A stretch of DNA of 9,845 nucleotides, from assembly GCA_027021145.1 (NCBI GenBank), contig JALUUX010000059.1:1-9845 (forward strand). Direction: 5' to 3'. The position numbers and the translations under genes were made by a program. Each line of letters begins with the position of its first letter. Position 1 is the stretch's first letter. The notes under the pieces are model-generated. The model saw only the letters and a list, made by a program, of their open reading frames with translations, was not told where the DNA came from and did not search any database. Shown in pieces: positions 1-6,091 of this stretch. The DNA comes from Candidatus Shapirobacteria bacterium. GTDB taxonomy: Bacteria > Patescibacteriota > Microgenomatia > UBA12405 > JAHJSD01.

Positions 1-1
1 T

Positions 2-1801
2 ACTTATGGTGAAACGGTGGTGACTCGCTGTCCTAACGGTTGCAGTAATGGTCGTTGTCTAAGCGCTCCTACTTGTTATTGTGAGTATCCTAATTGTGCT
101 GGTCAATGTAATAGCACTAAAGACGAACAACGGGGCTTTGTTCATGTCTGTACTCGGACTGATGTTTGTCGCCAAGGGGCACGGAATCCTACTCCTACTC
201 CAACGCCGAGTTCAGGAGGAGGTTCGGGAGGTTCAACTGAATGCCGTTTGCCCGGCGAAAGCTGTCAACCCAATGGCGCGGGAGCTGATTGTTGTTCAGG
301 CTCAACTTGTACTCCTTTGCCTGGAGGCTATTTCTGCGTCGAGAATTCGGCGGCTAGCTGTCTTGATGGCCAACGGCGGTGCTTAAATCAGTTTCTCCAA
401 GAATGTCAACAGGGGCAATGGCGTAATGTTGAGCGCTGTCCAGCTGGTTGTGACGAAACCAATAATCAATGTTATCAGGCTCAAGTCTGTCAGCCGGGAG
501 AACAGCGTTGTCAGGGAAGTACGGCCCAAACTTGCAGCGATGATGGTCGGGCTTGGACCGGTCAAGCCTGTCGCTTGGGTTGTCGCCAGGGTCAGTGTTG
601 CGGTGAGGAGAATCAAATATGCTGCCAGTACAACCAGTGCTCCTCAGGATTAAGTTGTAAGGGAGGGAAATGTGTTCCTGAATGTTCTTTGGGTAAATAT
701 CGCTGTAGTGAGGGCATCCTCTATCACTGCGAGAAAAATAATTCAGGCAAGAATATTTGGCGAGTGGCCCAAGATTGTGGCCAAAAAGGGAAAAAATGCT
801 GGATTGGTCAGCGTGGGCGAGAAGGGAAATGTATTACTGATCTAACTGAGGTAGGAGTAAATAATACTTGCAGTCAGGAAGAGTATGGTCAGTACCGTTG
901 CCATGAGGGAAAGCTGGAACGGTGTTTGAAGACAAGCGGAGGAAATTATTTCTGGCGGTTACAGGCTGATTGTCAGGCAGAAGGAAAACAGTGTTGGACT
1001 GATCGCCGTCAGCGCAATGGCAAGTGTCAGGAAGAAACTTCAGGTGGGGGGCAAACCGGAGGAGGTCAGAATGGCGGCCAGACTGGAGGTGGCGGTAATC
1101 AAGGCGGCGGTCAGACAGGTGGAGGTAGCGGAGGAAATCAAGGAGGTGGTAATCAAGGAGGAGGCAACCAGGGAGGTGGTGGCAATAACCAGCAAAATCA
1201 ATGTCCTTACCAAACCCTCCAGGCCCGAGTCCAGCCCAATAGCCAAACTCATTGGGCCAAAAAACTCACCCTTAAACAAGGCGAAAAATTGAATTTAGGT
1301 TGTATGTACAATGAAAGCGGTCGTTTGGCCAGCAATGTCAAGTTAGTCGTAACCGGACCAATCAACCGAGAATGGAATCGCAACTTAATTAGTCAGTGGC
1401 AGCCCCCAGTGGGAGGTGATTATCAAGTGAAATGCGTTTCTCGCGACAATCGATGCTCCGGTCTAAGTTCAGATCAAAGTAACAACAGCGCTTCTTTTAC
1501 CATGATTCAGTTATGTCCCCTAACTTGTAAGCAAATTAAGCCAGGCTATAAGGGACCAGGGCGACTAAACGGCGATGCTAATTGTGATGGTCAGGTTAAT
1601 GGAGCTGATTTTGAAATTTTCCGGATTCAGTGGAATATTTATGACCAAGCGAACGATAATGTTCCGCCGGAGGAAGTAATTCCAGCTGAGGAGCGTTCGG
1701 CGGACTTTGTTTGTGATCCGACTCGACCAGAAACTATTGGTGTTAGAGCAGAGGATTATGAGGCTTATCGCCAGGGTTGGAACAAAGTTAATACTCAGTA
1801 A
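2..1801 (+). CDS. Cys-rich modular secreted protein with C-terminal dockerin (5'-truncated)
   Basis: The frame is open to the window edge, so the true start and export signal lie upstream; residues here count from the GTG at 17. The protein is a string of small disulfide-rich modules. Residues 5-14 look like the second half of a module. Residues 76-107 have six Cys spaced x6, x8, CC, x4, x8, like an inhibitor-cystine-knot. Residues 115-152 and 158-194 share C-x6-C-x7-C-x10/11-C-x3-C-x4/6-C. Residues 195-219 are a CC-containing module. Residues 223-272 and 285-337 share C-x6/9-C-x7-C-x15-C-x6-C-x10-C. A Gly/Gln/Asn linker (343-389) leads to a probable beta-sandwich (about 396-500). A dockerin follows, with one good EF-hand loop (D520, N522, D524, Q526, N528, D531) and a degenerate second half (about 564-588). 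The stop is 2 bp before the next gene. The likely role is a secreted binding protein held by a cohesin. No catalytic domain is visible, and the ligand is unknown. Confidence 0.85.
   Translation, partial: TYGETVVTRCPNGCSNGRCLSAPTCYCEYPNCAGQCNSTKDEQRGFVHVCTRTDVCRQGARNPTPTPTPSSGGGSGGSTECRLPGESCQPNGAGADCCSGSTCTPLPGGYFCVENSAASCLDGQRRCLNQFLQECQQGQWRNVERCPAGCDETNNQCYQAQVCQPGEQRCQGSTAQTCSDDGRAWTGQACRLGCRQGQCCGEENQICCQYNQCSSGLSCKGGKCVPECSLGKYRCSEGILYHCEKNNSGKNIWRVAQDCGQKGKKCWIGQRGREGKCITDLTEVGVNNTCSQEEYGQYRCHEGKLERCLKTSGGNYFWRLQADCQAEGKQCWTDRRQRNGKCQEETSGGGQTGGGQNGGQTGGGGNQGGGQTGGGSGGNQGGGNQGGGNQGGGGNNQQNQCPYQTLQARVQPNSQTHWAKKLTLKQGEKLNLGCMYNESGRLASNVKLVVTGPINREWNRNLISQWQPPVGGDYQVKCVSRDNRCSGLSSDQSNNSASFTMIQLCPLTCKQIKPGYKGPGRLNGDANCDGQVNGADFEIFRIQWNIYDQANDNVPPEEVIPAEERSADFVCDPTRPETIGVRAEDYEAYRQGWNKVNTQ
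1043..1183 (+). repeat. Low-complexity GGN/CAR-rich tract encoding a Gly/Gln/Asn linker
   Basis: This in-frame tract of GGN codons interspersed with CAA/CAG and AAT/AAC encodes about 47 residues of GGGQTGGG- and GGGNQ-type repeats. It separates the Cys-rich modules from the C-terminal beta-domain and dockerin. Such a tract could change length by replication slippage, but only one allele is visible. It is a flexible spacer by inference. Confidence 0.8.
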
Positions 1802-1803
1802 AA

Positions 1804-2970
1804 ATGAAAAATAGGAAAAATAATTTGAGTACCAAGTTGGCTTTTTTGGTTCTAGCAGGCCTAGGAATTATCGTTGCTTTGGCTTTAGTCAAACAGCGCC
1901 AAGAAACGCGCCGCGGGGCTTATTTTGGTAGCATCGGTGTTTCCGTTTTGCCTTCGGAAGGAGAATATCAGGTGGGCGAGACTTTGACAGCCGTGGTGGT
2001 TTTGAATGCGGGCAACTTCAGGCCGACTTATCTTGACTTCACCTTAACTTACGATCCGAATCTCCTGGAGTTAAAGAAAGAGGATATCGAGCTTGGTGAT
2101 GGTTTTACTACCCCCTTGAAAAAACAGGTGGCTAATGGTCGAGTAAGGGTGGTAACGACCGTAGGGACAACTAAGAATGAAGCTCTTAAGAGAGGTGTTA
2201 TTCGGCCCGTTAAGTTACCCTTTAAAGTGTTAAAAGCAGGCCAGGCGAGGATTGATTTTGCGCAGCGCAATAACAATTATCAAATTGAGATTGCAGGTTA
2301 TAATCCTGCCGGTTTGGAAGATGTTTCTCTTCGACCGCAGCCAGTTTCGGGAGCGAGTTATCGTTTGGTTGAAGGGGGAGGTGCTACCGAAGAGACCACC
2401 CCGACACCGACACCAACCACTCCGCCCGAAGGTTGGCCCGTGCTTAATTTCCGCATTCGGTTTAAGGGGACCGAGTATCAAGCTAATAATCAGAAGGTGG
2501 TTGTTCGGGATATCCCCCCCCAACCAGTAACAGTGCGGGTCCGGCGTCAAGAAACAGTTTATACCTATGATAAGGTAATGGTAACCTTTGATGATCAAGC
2601 GGTGGCTCAGGGTAGAGTAGAGTTGGTAGGAGTGACCCCAGGGAACAAGTATGCAGTAATTATTAAGGGACCGAGACATTTGGCCCGGCGTTTTTGTCGT
2701 GATCAACAAGAAGAGCGTTGTTTATTGGGTCAAGAAAATCTGACTTTACGGGCAGGCGAGAATCAGTTCGACTGGACCGCCTTGCCTCTTGAGCCAGGAG
2801 ATGTTAATCTAGATCATAGGGTTGATAGTTTAGATTTCTCGCGAGTAAGAGCAGCTTTAGGCCAGCGGGGAGACGAGATAGCTGAGGATCTGAACTTTAA
2901 CAAAGTGGTTAATTCTCAAGATTTAACTTTGCTTTTATTAACTCTAGGTAACAAGTATGAAGATGAATAA
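1804..2970 (+). CDS. Membrane-anchored cohesin-like and dockerin protein (bridging scaffoldin-like)
   Basis: This 388-residue protein has an N-terminal hydrophobic segment (about 11-29) after basic residues. With no clear cleavage site, it is probably a signal anchor. Residues about 43-188 resemble a cohesin beta-sandwich, with the family-typical stretch LTYDPNLLEL at 81-90. A Thr/Pro linker (197-209) leads to an unassigned beta-rich domain (211-328) with two Cys (C298, C306). A two-repeat dockerin follows: loop 1 is D333, N335, D337, R339, D341, D344; loop 2 is D362, N364, N366, V368, N370, D373. Having both a cohesin and a dockerin suits an adaptor that is bound by one partner and binds another. 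The ATG lies 2 bp after the previous stop, with no obvious Shine-Dalgarno, which suggests translational coupling. Domain calls rest on residue patterns only. The cohesin call is fairly firm and the middle domain is unknown. Confidence 0.87.
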   Translation: MKNRKNNLSTKLAFLVLAGLGIIVALALVKQRQETRRGAYFGSIGVSVLPSEGEYQVGETLTAVVVLNAGNFRPTYLDFTLTYDPNLLELKKEDIELGDGFTTPLKKQVANGRVRVVTTVGTTKNEALKRGVIRPVKLPFKVLKAGQARIDFAQRNNNYQIEIAGYNPAGLEDVSLRPQPVSGASYRLVEGGGATEETTPTPTPTTPPEGWPVLNFRIRFKGTEYQANNQKVVVRDIPPQPVTVRVRRQETVYTYDKVMVTFDDQAVAQGRVELVGVTPGNKYAVIIKGPRHLARRFCRDQQEERCLLGQENLTLRAGENQFDWTALPLEPGDVNLDHRVDSLDFSRVRAALGQRGDEIAEDLNFNKVVNSQDLTLLLLTLGNKYEDE

Positions 2971-2998
2971 ATTTCTGTTATATGGTTAAATAGTTAGT

Positions 2999-3006
2999 GA
3001 AGGAGG
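2999..3006 (+). promoter_or_regulatory. Strong Shine-Dalgarno for the third cohesin-operon gene
   Basis: GAAGGAGG ends 4 nt before the ATG at 3011. It is the clearest ribosome binding site in the surface-protein operon, whose other starts have little or no SD. It sits in the operon's longest internal gap (40 bp), so this gene may be translated independently. The same gap is AT-rich and could hold a weak promoter, but none is convincing. Confidence 0.75.
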
Positions 3007-3010
3007 AAAA

Positions 3011-3610
3011 ATGAAATGGGAAAAAGCTAAATGGATCATTCCAGTTTTAGCAGTCTTAGTTATTTTTGAGAGCGTCTTAATTGTTGACCGTCTTTCTAAA
3101 CAGCGCCGGTCAAAAACATCGGGGGGGCAGGAGGCGAGTCCAACAGCTCAACTTCAGCCTAAGCAAGAGGAAGAAGTGACTTTATCGCTAAAAGGGGATA
3201 CTAATGTCGCTTTGGGAGAAGAAGGAGAGGTAGCTTTAGTAATGAGGCCACTAAAAGAATTATTTTTAGATGGGATTGATCTTTTGATTCAATACGACCC
3301 TGAGTACCTGGAGATTATGGGCACCGATCCTTCTGACCGTTTCTCTTATCTGGCGCGGAATTGGATTGAGCCAGAGAAGAAGCGTATTTTGGTTTCCATG
3401 GTGGAAACCGATAAGGCCGGAGGAGTGAGATTTGAACCGGGCGAGGAAGTGATTCTATTGACTTTCAAATATAAGTCCTTGAAACCAGGGCAAACTAAGC
3501 TTGAGATTATGGCGGGGAAAGACAAAAAAGTGGGCACAGTTTTGGCTGAAAACGGGACGGCCAACAAGATTCCCTTTACTAGTCAGGATTTAGTTGTTAC
3601 TATTAAATAA
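3011..3610 (+). CDS. Short membrane-anchored cohesin-like protein
   Basis: This 199-residue protein has a short N-terminus with Lys, a hydrophobic segment (about 8-26), then a basic stretch (R27-R33), typical of a signal anchor with the rest outside. A short polar linker (34-53) leads to a single cohesin-like beta-domain (about 54-199). Characteristic stretches are LLIQYDPEYLEIMG (91-104) and FEPGEEVILLTFKYK (141-155). It has no dockerin and no sorting signal, so it probably acts as a membrane receptor for a dockerin partner, for example the proteins encoded at 2-1801, 1804-2970 or 4359-4988. The start is fixed by the strong SD. The next gene begins 6 bp after its stop. Partner specificity cannot be judged from sequence. 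Confidence 0.85.
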   Translation: MKWEKAKWIIPVLAVLVIFESVLIVDRLSKQRRSKTSGGQEASPTAQLQPKQEEEVTLSLKGDTNVALGEEGEVALVMRPLKELFLDGIDLLIQYDPEYLEIMGTDPSDRFSYLARNWIEPEKKRILVSMVETDKAGGVRFEPGEEVILLTFKYKSLKPGQTKLEIMAGKDKKVGTVLAENGTANKIPFTSQDLVVTIK

Positions 3611-3616
3611 GCAAGT

Positions 3617-4354
3617 ATGAGAAGGCGAGCAGTTTTTACCAGCATCTTATTATTATTTTTGGCGATAGTGGCCACCAAAGGAGTAGAAGCAGGCCCACGG
3701 CTATATTTTGATCCCAGTAGCGGTAATTATGATGTAGGCGCCGAGTTTCAAGTGAAAGTTAAAATTGATACCGATCAGCAAGAAGCGATGGCTTCCGATG
3801 CTCTGATTAATTTTGATAGCAGTAAATTAACTATCGTTCGAGTGAGCAAGGGCGATTTCTTTAGTGGTTTTGATTATAATATTGACGCTGATAATGGGCG
3901 GCTGACCATCTATGCTTTTTCCGAGCAGGCGCTCCAGACGAAAAGTGGTACGGGCGATTTGGCCATTATTACTTTACGGACGAATGATAGTGGGGCAGCC
4001 ACCCTTTCTTTTCTTTGTCAAGCGGGTAATGATGCTGATTCAGCTATTTGGGATGCCCAAGGAAACGATCTGATTGATTGTGCCGCTAATGGGAGTGCTA
4101 ATTTTACCATCGGAGGAGGGGGTACGGGAGCAGAGCCGACAACAGCTCCGAGTCCGACGCCAGCTTCAGGAGGAGATAACGGAGGTGGGGAAGCGGCGGT
4201 CCCAACGCCAGTGCCAACTGAAACAAGTACTCCCCCAGAAGCAGCGACGCCCACCCCAAGCCAATTACCAGAAACAGGTTTTGAGGCCCCCCTGGTTGTT
4301 TTGGGCCTAACTGGGGGAATTATGTTATTATTAAGTTTAGTAGTTGTCCTATAA
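3617..4354 (+). CDS. Secreted cohesin-like protein with LPETG motif and C-terminal hydrophobic segment
   Basis: This 245-residue protein has an N-terminal MRRR, a hydrophobic core, and a likely signal-peptidase site after VEA (residue 25). Residues about 27-165 form a cohesin-like domain with LINFDSSKLTIVRV at 63-76 and two Cys (C134, C155). A long Pro/Thr/Gly/Ala-rich wall-spanning-type linker (166-216) follows, then LPETG at 217-221 and a hydrophobic segment (224-245). The order is that of a sortase substrate. Unusually, the chain ends inside the hydrophobic segment, with no basic tail. It might be sortase-linked or simply held by the C-terminal helix. No sortase gene is in the window. The gene follows the previous stop by 6 bp and has no strong SD, which points to operon translation. 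In this operon it would be the wall- or surface-attached docking site. Confidence 0.86.
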   Translation: MRRRAVFTSILLLFLAIVATKGVEAGPRLYFDPSSGNYDVGAEFQVKVKIDTDQQEAMASDALINFDSSKLTIVRVSKGDFFSGFDYNIDADNGRLTIYAFSEQALQTKSGTGDLAIITLRTNDSGAATLSFLCQAGNDADSAIWDAQGNDLIDCAANGSANFTIGGGGTGAEPTTAPSPTPASGGDNGGGEAAVPTPVPTETSTPPEAATPTPSQLPETGFEAPLVVLGLTGGIMLLLSLVVVL

Positions 4355-4358
4355 AACA

Positions 4359-4988
4359 ATGAAGAATATTAAAGCAATTATTGTTCTTATCATTTTGGTT
4401 TTAGGTGGGGCTTTGGCAGTAGTAGGTTTGAAAACAGCCAAAACCTATCTCAGCGGCGCCGCGGCTGGTACCGAGCCCAAGGGAGTTCGAGTTCAGGCCG
4501 AAGATCGGTCGGCAGTGATTACCTGGCAAACAGATAAAGAGGCGCAAGGAATTGTGGAGTACGGCACCACTCCGGCTAGTTTGTTGTTGCGGGCCTTGGA
4601 AACTCAACCGACTAAAGTTCATCGAGTCACTCTTTCACCTTTGCGGGCAGGGACTACCTATTATTTCCGAATTCGAGTGGGTGAGACGATCTATGATAAC
4701 AGTGGGATTCCTTATTCGTTCAAGACTAAGGGTGAGGCCGAGGCTGGCGGCAAGAACAATCAACTGCCGGCTATTAGTCCCACAGTAGCCGTGAACCCAG
4801 TGCCAACGGGAACGGGAGCAATAACAAGTACTCCGGCTAATCCAGGAAAAGTAGCTCAATGTGTTAAATCCGAGTTTGTGGATAAGTTTGGCACTAACGA
4901 TGCCCGTTATGACTTTGATAATAATGGGACGGTTAATACTCGTGATTGGGTTAAGTGCCTCCAACTCCATCAAACTCAGGGGCAGTAA
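4359..4988 (+). CDS. Small exported FN3 protein with single EF-hand dockerin-like tail
   Basis: I chose the ATG at 4359, 4 bp after the previous stop. A TTG at 4344 in the same frame overlaps the upstream gene and would only add five residues before the signal. The 209-residue product has a hydrophobic export or anchor segment (about 6-24) and a possible cleavage region near AAA (34-36). A fibronectin type III domain follows (about 39-125; cues ITWQTDKEA and TTYYFRIRV), then a Pro/Thr/Asn linker (about 127-163). The C-terminal unit (168-203) has one EF-hand loop: D185, D187, N189, T191, N193, D196. Cys168 and Cys200 flank it and could form a disulfide. A normal dockerin has two such repeats, so this is either a half dockerin or an EF-hand domain that only resembles one. 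As the last gene of the operon it is likely another docked surface component. Confidence 0.82.
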   Translation: MKNIKAIIVLIILVLGGALAVVGLKTAKTYLSGAAAGTEPKGVRVQAEDRSAVITWQTDKEAQGIVEYGTTPASLLLRALETQPTKVHRVTLSPLRAGTTYYFRIRVGETIYDNSGIPYSFKTKGEAEAGGKNNQLPAISPTVAVNPVPTGTGAITSTPANPGKVAQCVKSEFVDKFGTNDARYDFDNNGTVNTRDWVKCLQLHQTQGQ

Positions 4989-5001
4989 GTTTAAATTCGG
5001 G

Positions 5002-5030
5002 TTGTTTTCAAACTCTTTCTTTGTTAAACT
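5002..5030 (+). promoter_or_regulatory. Possible promoter upstream of rpsU
   Basis: TTGTTT (5002-5007) is followed after 17 bp by TAAACT (5025-5030), which keeps the TA...T positions of a -10 box. A promoter is expected between the surface-protein operon and rpsU because their roles differ, but both boxes match consensus poorly. This is a tentative call. Confidence 0.25.
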
Positions 5031-5048
5031 CTAGAAGAGCCGGGCTCT
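5029..5048 (+). promoter_or_regulatory. Overlapping small inverted repeats in the rpsU leader
   Basis: AGAGCC-G-GGCTCT (5036-5048) is a 13-bp palindrome. Its left half can instead pair with CTCT at 5029-5032 (CTCT-aga-AGAG). The two hairpins exclude each other because they share AGAG at 5036-5039. No T-run follows, so this is not an intrinsic terminator. It could be an operator or a weak RNA switch in the ribosomal protein leader. The stems are short enough to be chance. Confidence 0.3.
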
Positions 5049-5089
5049 AAAAGACTAAGTTTTTCCTGACTGAAGGGAGGTGGCAGTGG

Positions 5090-5278
5090 ATGGCGATTGT
5101 GGTCAAAAAGCAAAAAGGCGAAACTAAAGAGGATCTAATTAGTCGATTTCGGCGCCTGTTTATCGAGGAAGAGATTGTCGAAGAGATTAAGCGCCGAGTA
5201 GAATACATTAAAAAATCGCGTCGCCGCTATGAGCGTAAGAAAGAGTTGGAGCGCCAGCGGCGCCGTGGCAGTAATTAG
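5090..5278 (+). CDS. rpsU: 30S ribosomal protein bS21
   Basis: This 62-residue, very basic protein matches bS21: a short beta N-terminus (MAIVVKKQKGE), then helix 1 with SRFRRLF (about 18-24), helix 2 with RRVEYIKKSRRRYERKK, and a basic C-terminal tail. bS21 sits on the small-subunit platform near the anti-Shine-Dalgarno of 16S rRNA and helps initiation. A good SD (AAGGGAGG, 5073-5080) lies 9 nt before the ATG. The length is normal for the family. All 13 Arg codons are CGN, a useful contrast with the unknown pair further downstream. The gene is followed after 15 bp by the YqeY-like gene; rpsU-yqeY adjacency is common in bacteria. Confidence 0.93.
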   Translation: MAIVVKKQKGETKEDLISRFRRLFIEEEIVEEIKRRVEYIKKSRRRYERKKELERQRRRGSN

Positions 5279-5293
5279 TATTGACTGATTATC

Positions 5294-5728
5294 ATGGAGC
5301 TGATTAATCAACTTAAAACTGACGCCCAGCAAGCTCTTAAGGCGGGGAATCAGGTTCGGGTTCGCGTCTTGCGTTATCTGATCTCTCTTTTGGAAAAAGA
5401 AGCGGTCCGCCAGGGAGAGGGGTTTGATCAGGTGGCCGCTTTGACTGTCCTCCAAAAAGAGATGAAGCAAAAGCAAGAGGCCTTAAAAATATTCCAACAA
5501 GCGGGCCGTCAAGATTTGGTGGCCGAACAGGAAGAGGAGATTAAGATTCTGGCTCAGTATCTTCCCCAGATGATGAGTCGAGAAGAAATTGAAGTAATAG
5601 TAAGGCAACTAATTCAGACTGAAAATTTGGTTGATTTCGGCCAGATAATGAAACGAGTGATGTCCAAATTGAAAGGTAAAGCCGAAGGCCAGTTGGTGGC
5701 CGAAGTCGTCCGACAGTTACTAGCATGA
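5294..5728 (+). CDS. yqeY: YqeY/GatB-like domain protein
   Basis: This 144-residue all-helical protein matches the YqeY family at normal length. Cues are an N-terminal helix with VRVLRYLISLLEKE, a central LQKEMKQKQEAL, AGRQDLV (70-76), QYLP (88-91), and KGKAEGQLV (127-135), which corresponds to the family's KGRADGKLV-like motif. YqeY resembles the tail domain of the GatB amidotransferase subunit, which contacts tRNA. Its own function is not settled; a role in tRNA-dependent amidation or tRNA handling is an inference. No clear SD precedes the ATG, so translation probably follows from rpsU 15 bp upstream. Its TGA overlaps the ATG of the ybeY-like gene (ATGA at 5725-5728), which implies tight coupling. 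Confidence 0.92.
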   Translation: MELINQLKTDAQQALKAGNQVRVRVLRYLISLLEKEAVRQGEGFDQVAALTVLQKEMKQKQEALKIFQQAGRQDLVAEQEEEIKILAQYLPQMMSREEIEVIVRQLIQTENLVDFGQIMKRVMSKLKGKAEGQLVAEVVRQLLA

Positions 5729-6078
5729 AAATTTTGATTAAAAAAGACCCTCGCTATCCTTTGGATCTTAAAAAGATTCGCCAGCGAACTCGAGCAATTT
5801 TAAAGCAGTTTGGTTTTCATGATCAGATTGAGCTAAGCCTCTATTTTGTGGGCCGACGAAAGGCGAAGCAATTGAACCAGACTTATCGAAAGATGGACTA
5901 TATTCCTGAGGTATTAGCTTTTCCTTTGAATGAGCGGGGGCCAGATGGAATTTTGCGTTTGGGCGATCTGGTTATTTGCTTTCCTCGGGCAAGAGATTTG
6001 GCGATGAAACGAAATCGCTTAGTTGAAGAGATTATTGTTGAGTTATTGGAACACGGAATTAAAAATCTGATTAGTTAA
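5725..6078 (+). CDS. ybeY: YbeY-like rRNA maturation factor with degenerate metal site
   Basis: YbeY is a single-strand endoribonuclease used in 16S rRNA 3'-end maturation and ribosome quality control. Family features here are LNQTYR (50-55), PEVLAFP (61-67, aligned to the usual TDVLSFP) and GDLVIC (80-85). The normal C-terminal metal motif is H-G-x-L-H-L-x-G-x-D-H. This protein has H110-G-I-K-N114-L-I-S and then stops at residue 117. The first His is kept, the second is Asn, and the region with the third His is missing. Family members are usually around 150 residues. No alternative frame just downstream restores GxDH, so a simple frameshift is unlikely. The gene overlaps yqeY by 4 bp and dnaX follows after 13 bp. 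It may be a non-catalytic ribosome-binding remnant or may use altered metal chemistry. Identity is fairly sure; activity is doubtful. Confidence 0.8.
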   Translation: MKILIKKDPRYPLDLKKIRQRTRAILKQFGFHDQIELSLYFVGRRKAKQLNQTYRKMDYIPEVLAFPLNERGPDGILRLGDLVICFPRARDLAMKRNRLVEEIIVELLEHGIKNLIS

Positions 6079-6091
6079 TCCAAGGGCCAGA

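Noticed and set aside
2230..2709. Long open frame on the minus strand (159 codons) opposite the cohesin/dockerin bridging gene
   Set aside because: The translation has no family-like motifs, and the + strand frame encodes clear cohesin and dockerin segments over the same bases.
4018..4359. Pro/Gly/Val-rich minus-strand frame of 113 codons
   Set aside because: It is the antisense shadow of the Pro/Thr/Gly linker of the LPETG protein; its low-complexity composition explains the open frame.
2..4988. A classical cellulosome gene cluster
   Set aside because: No glycoside hydrolase, carbohydrate-binding module or other catalytic domain is recognisable in any of the five proteins.
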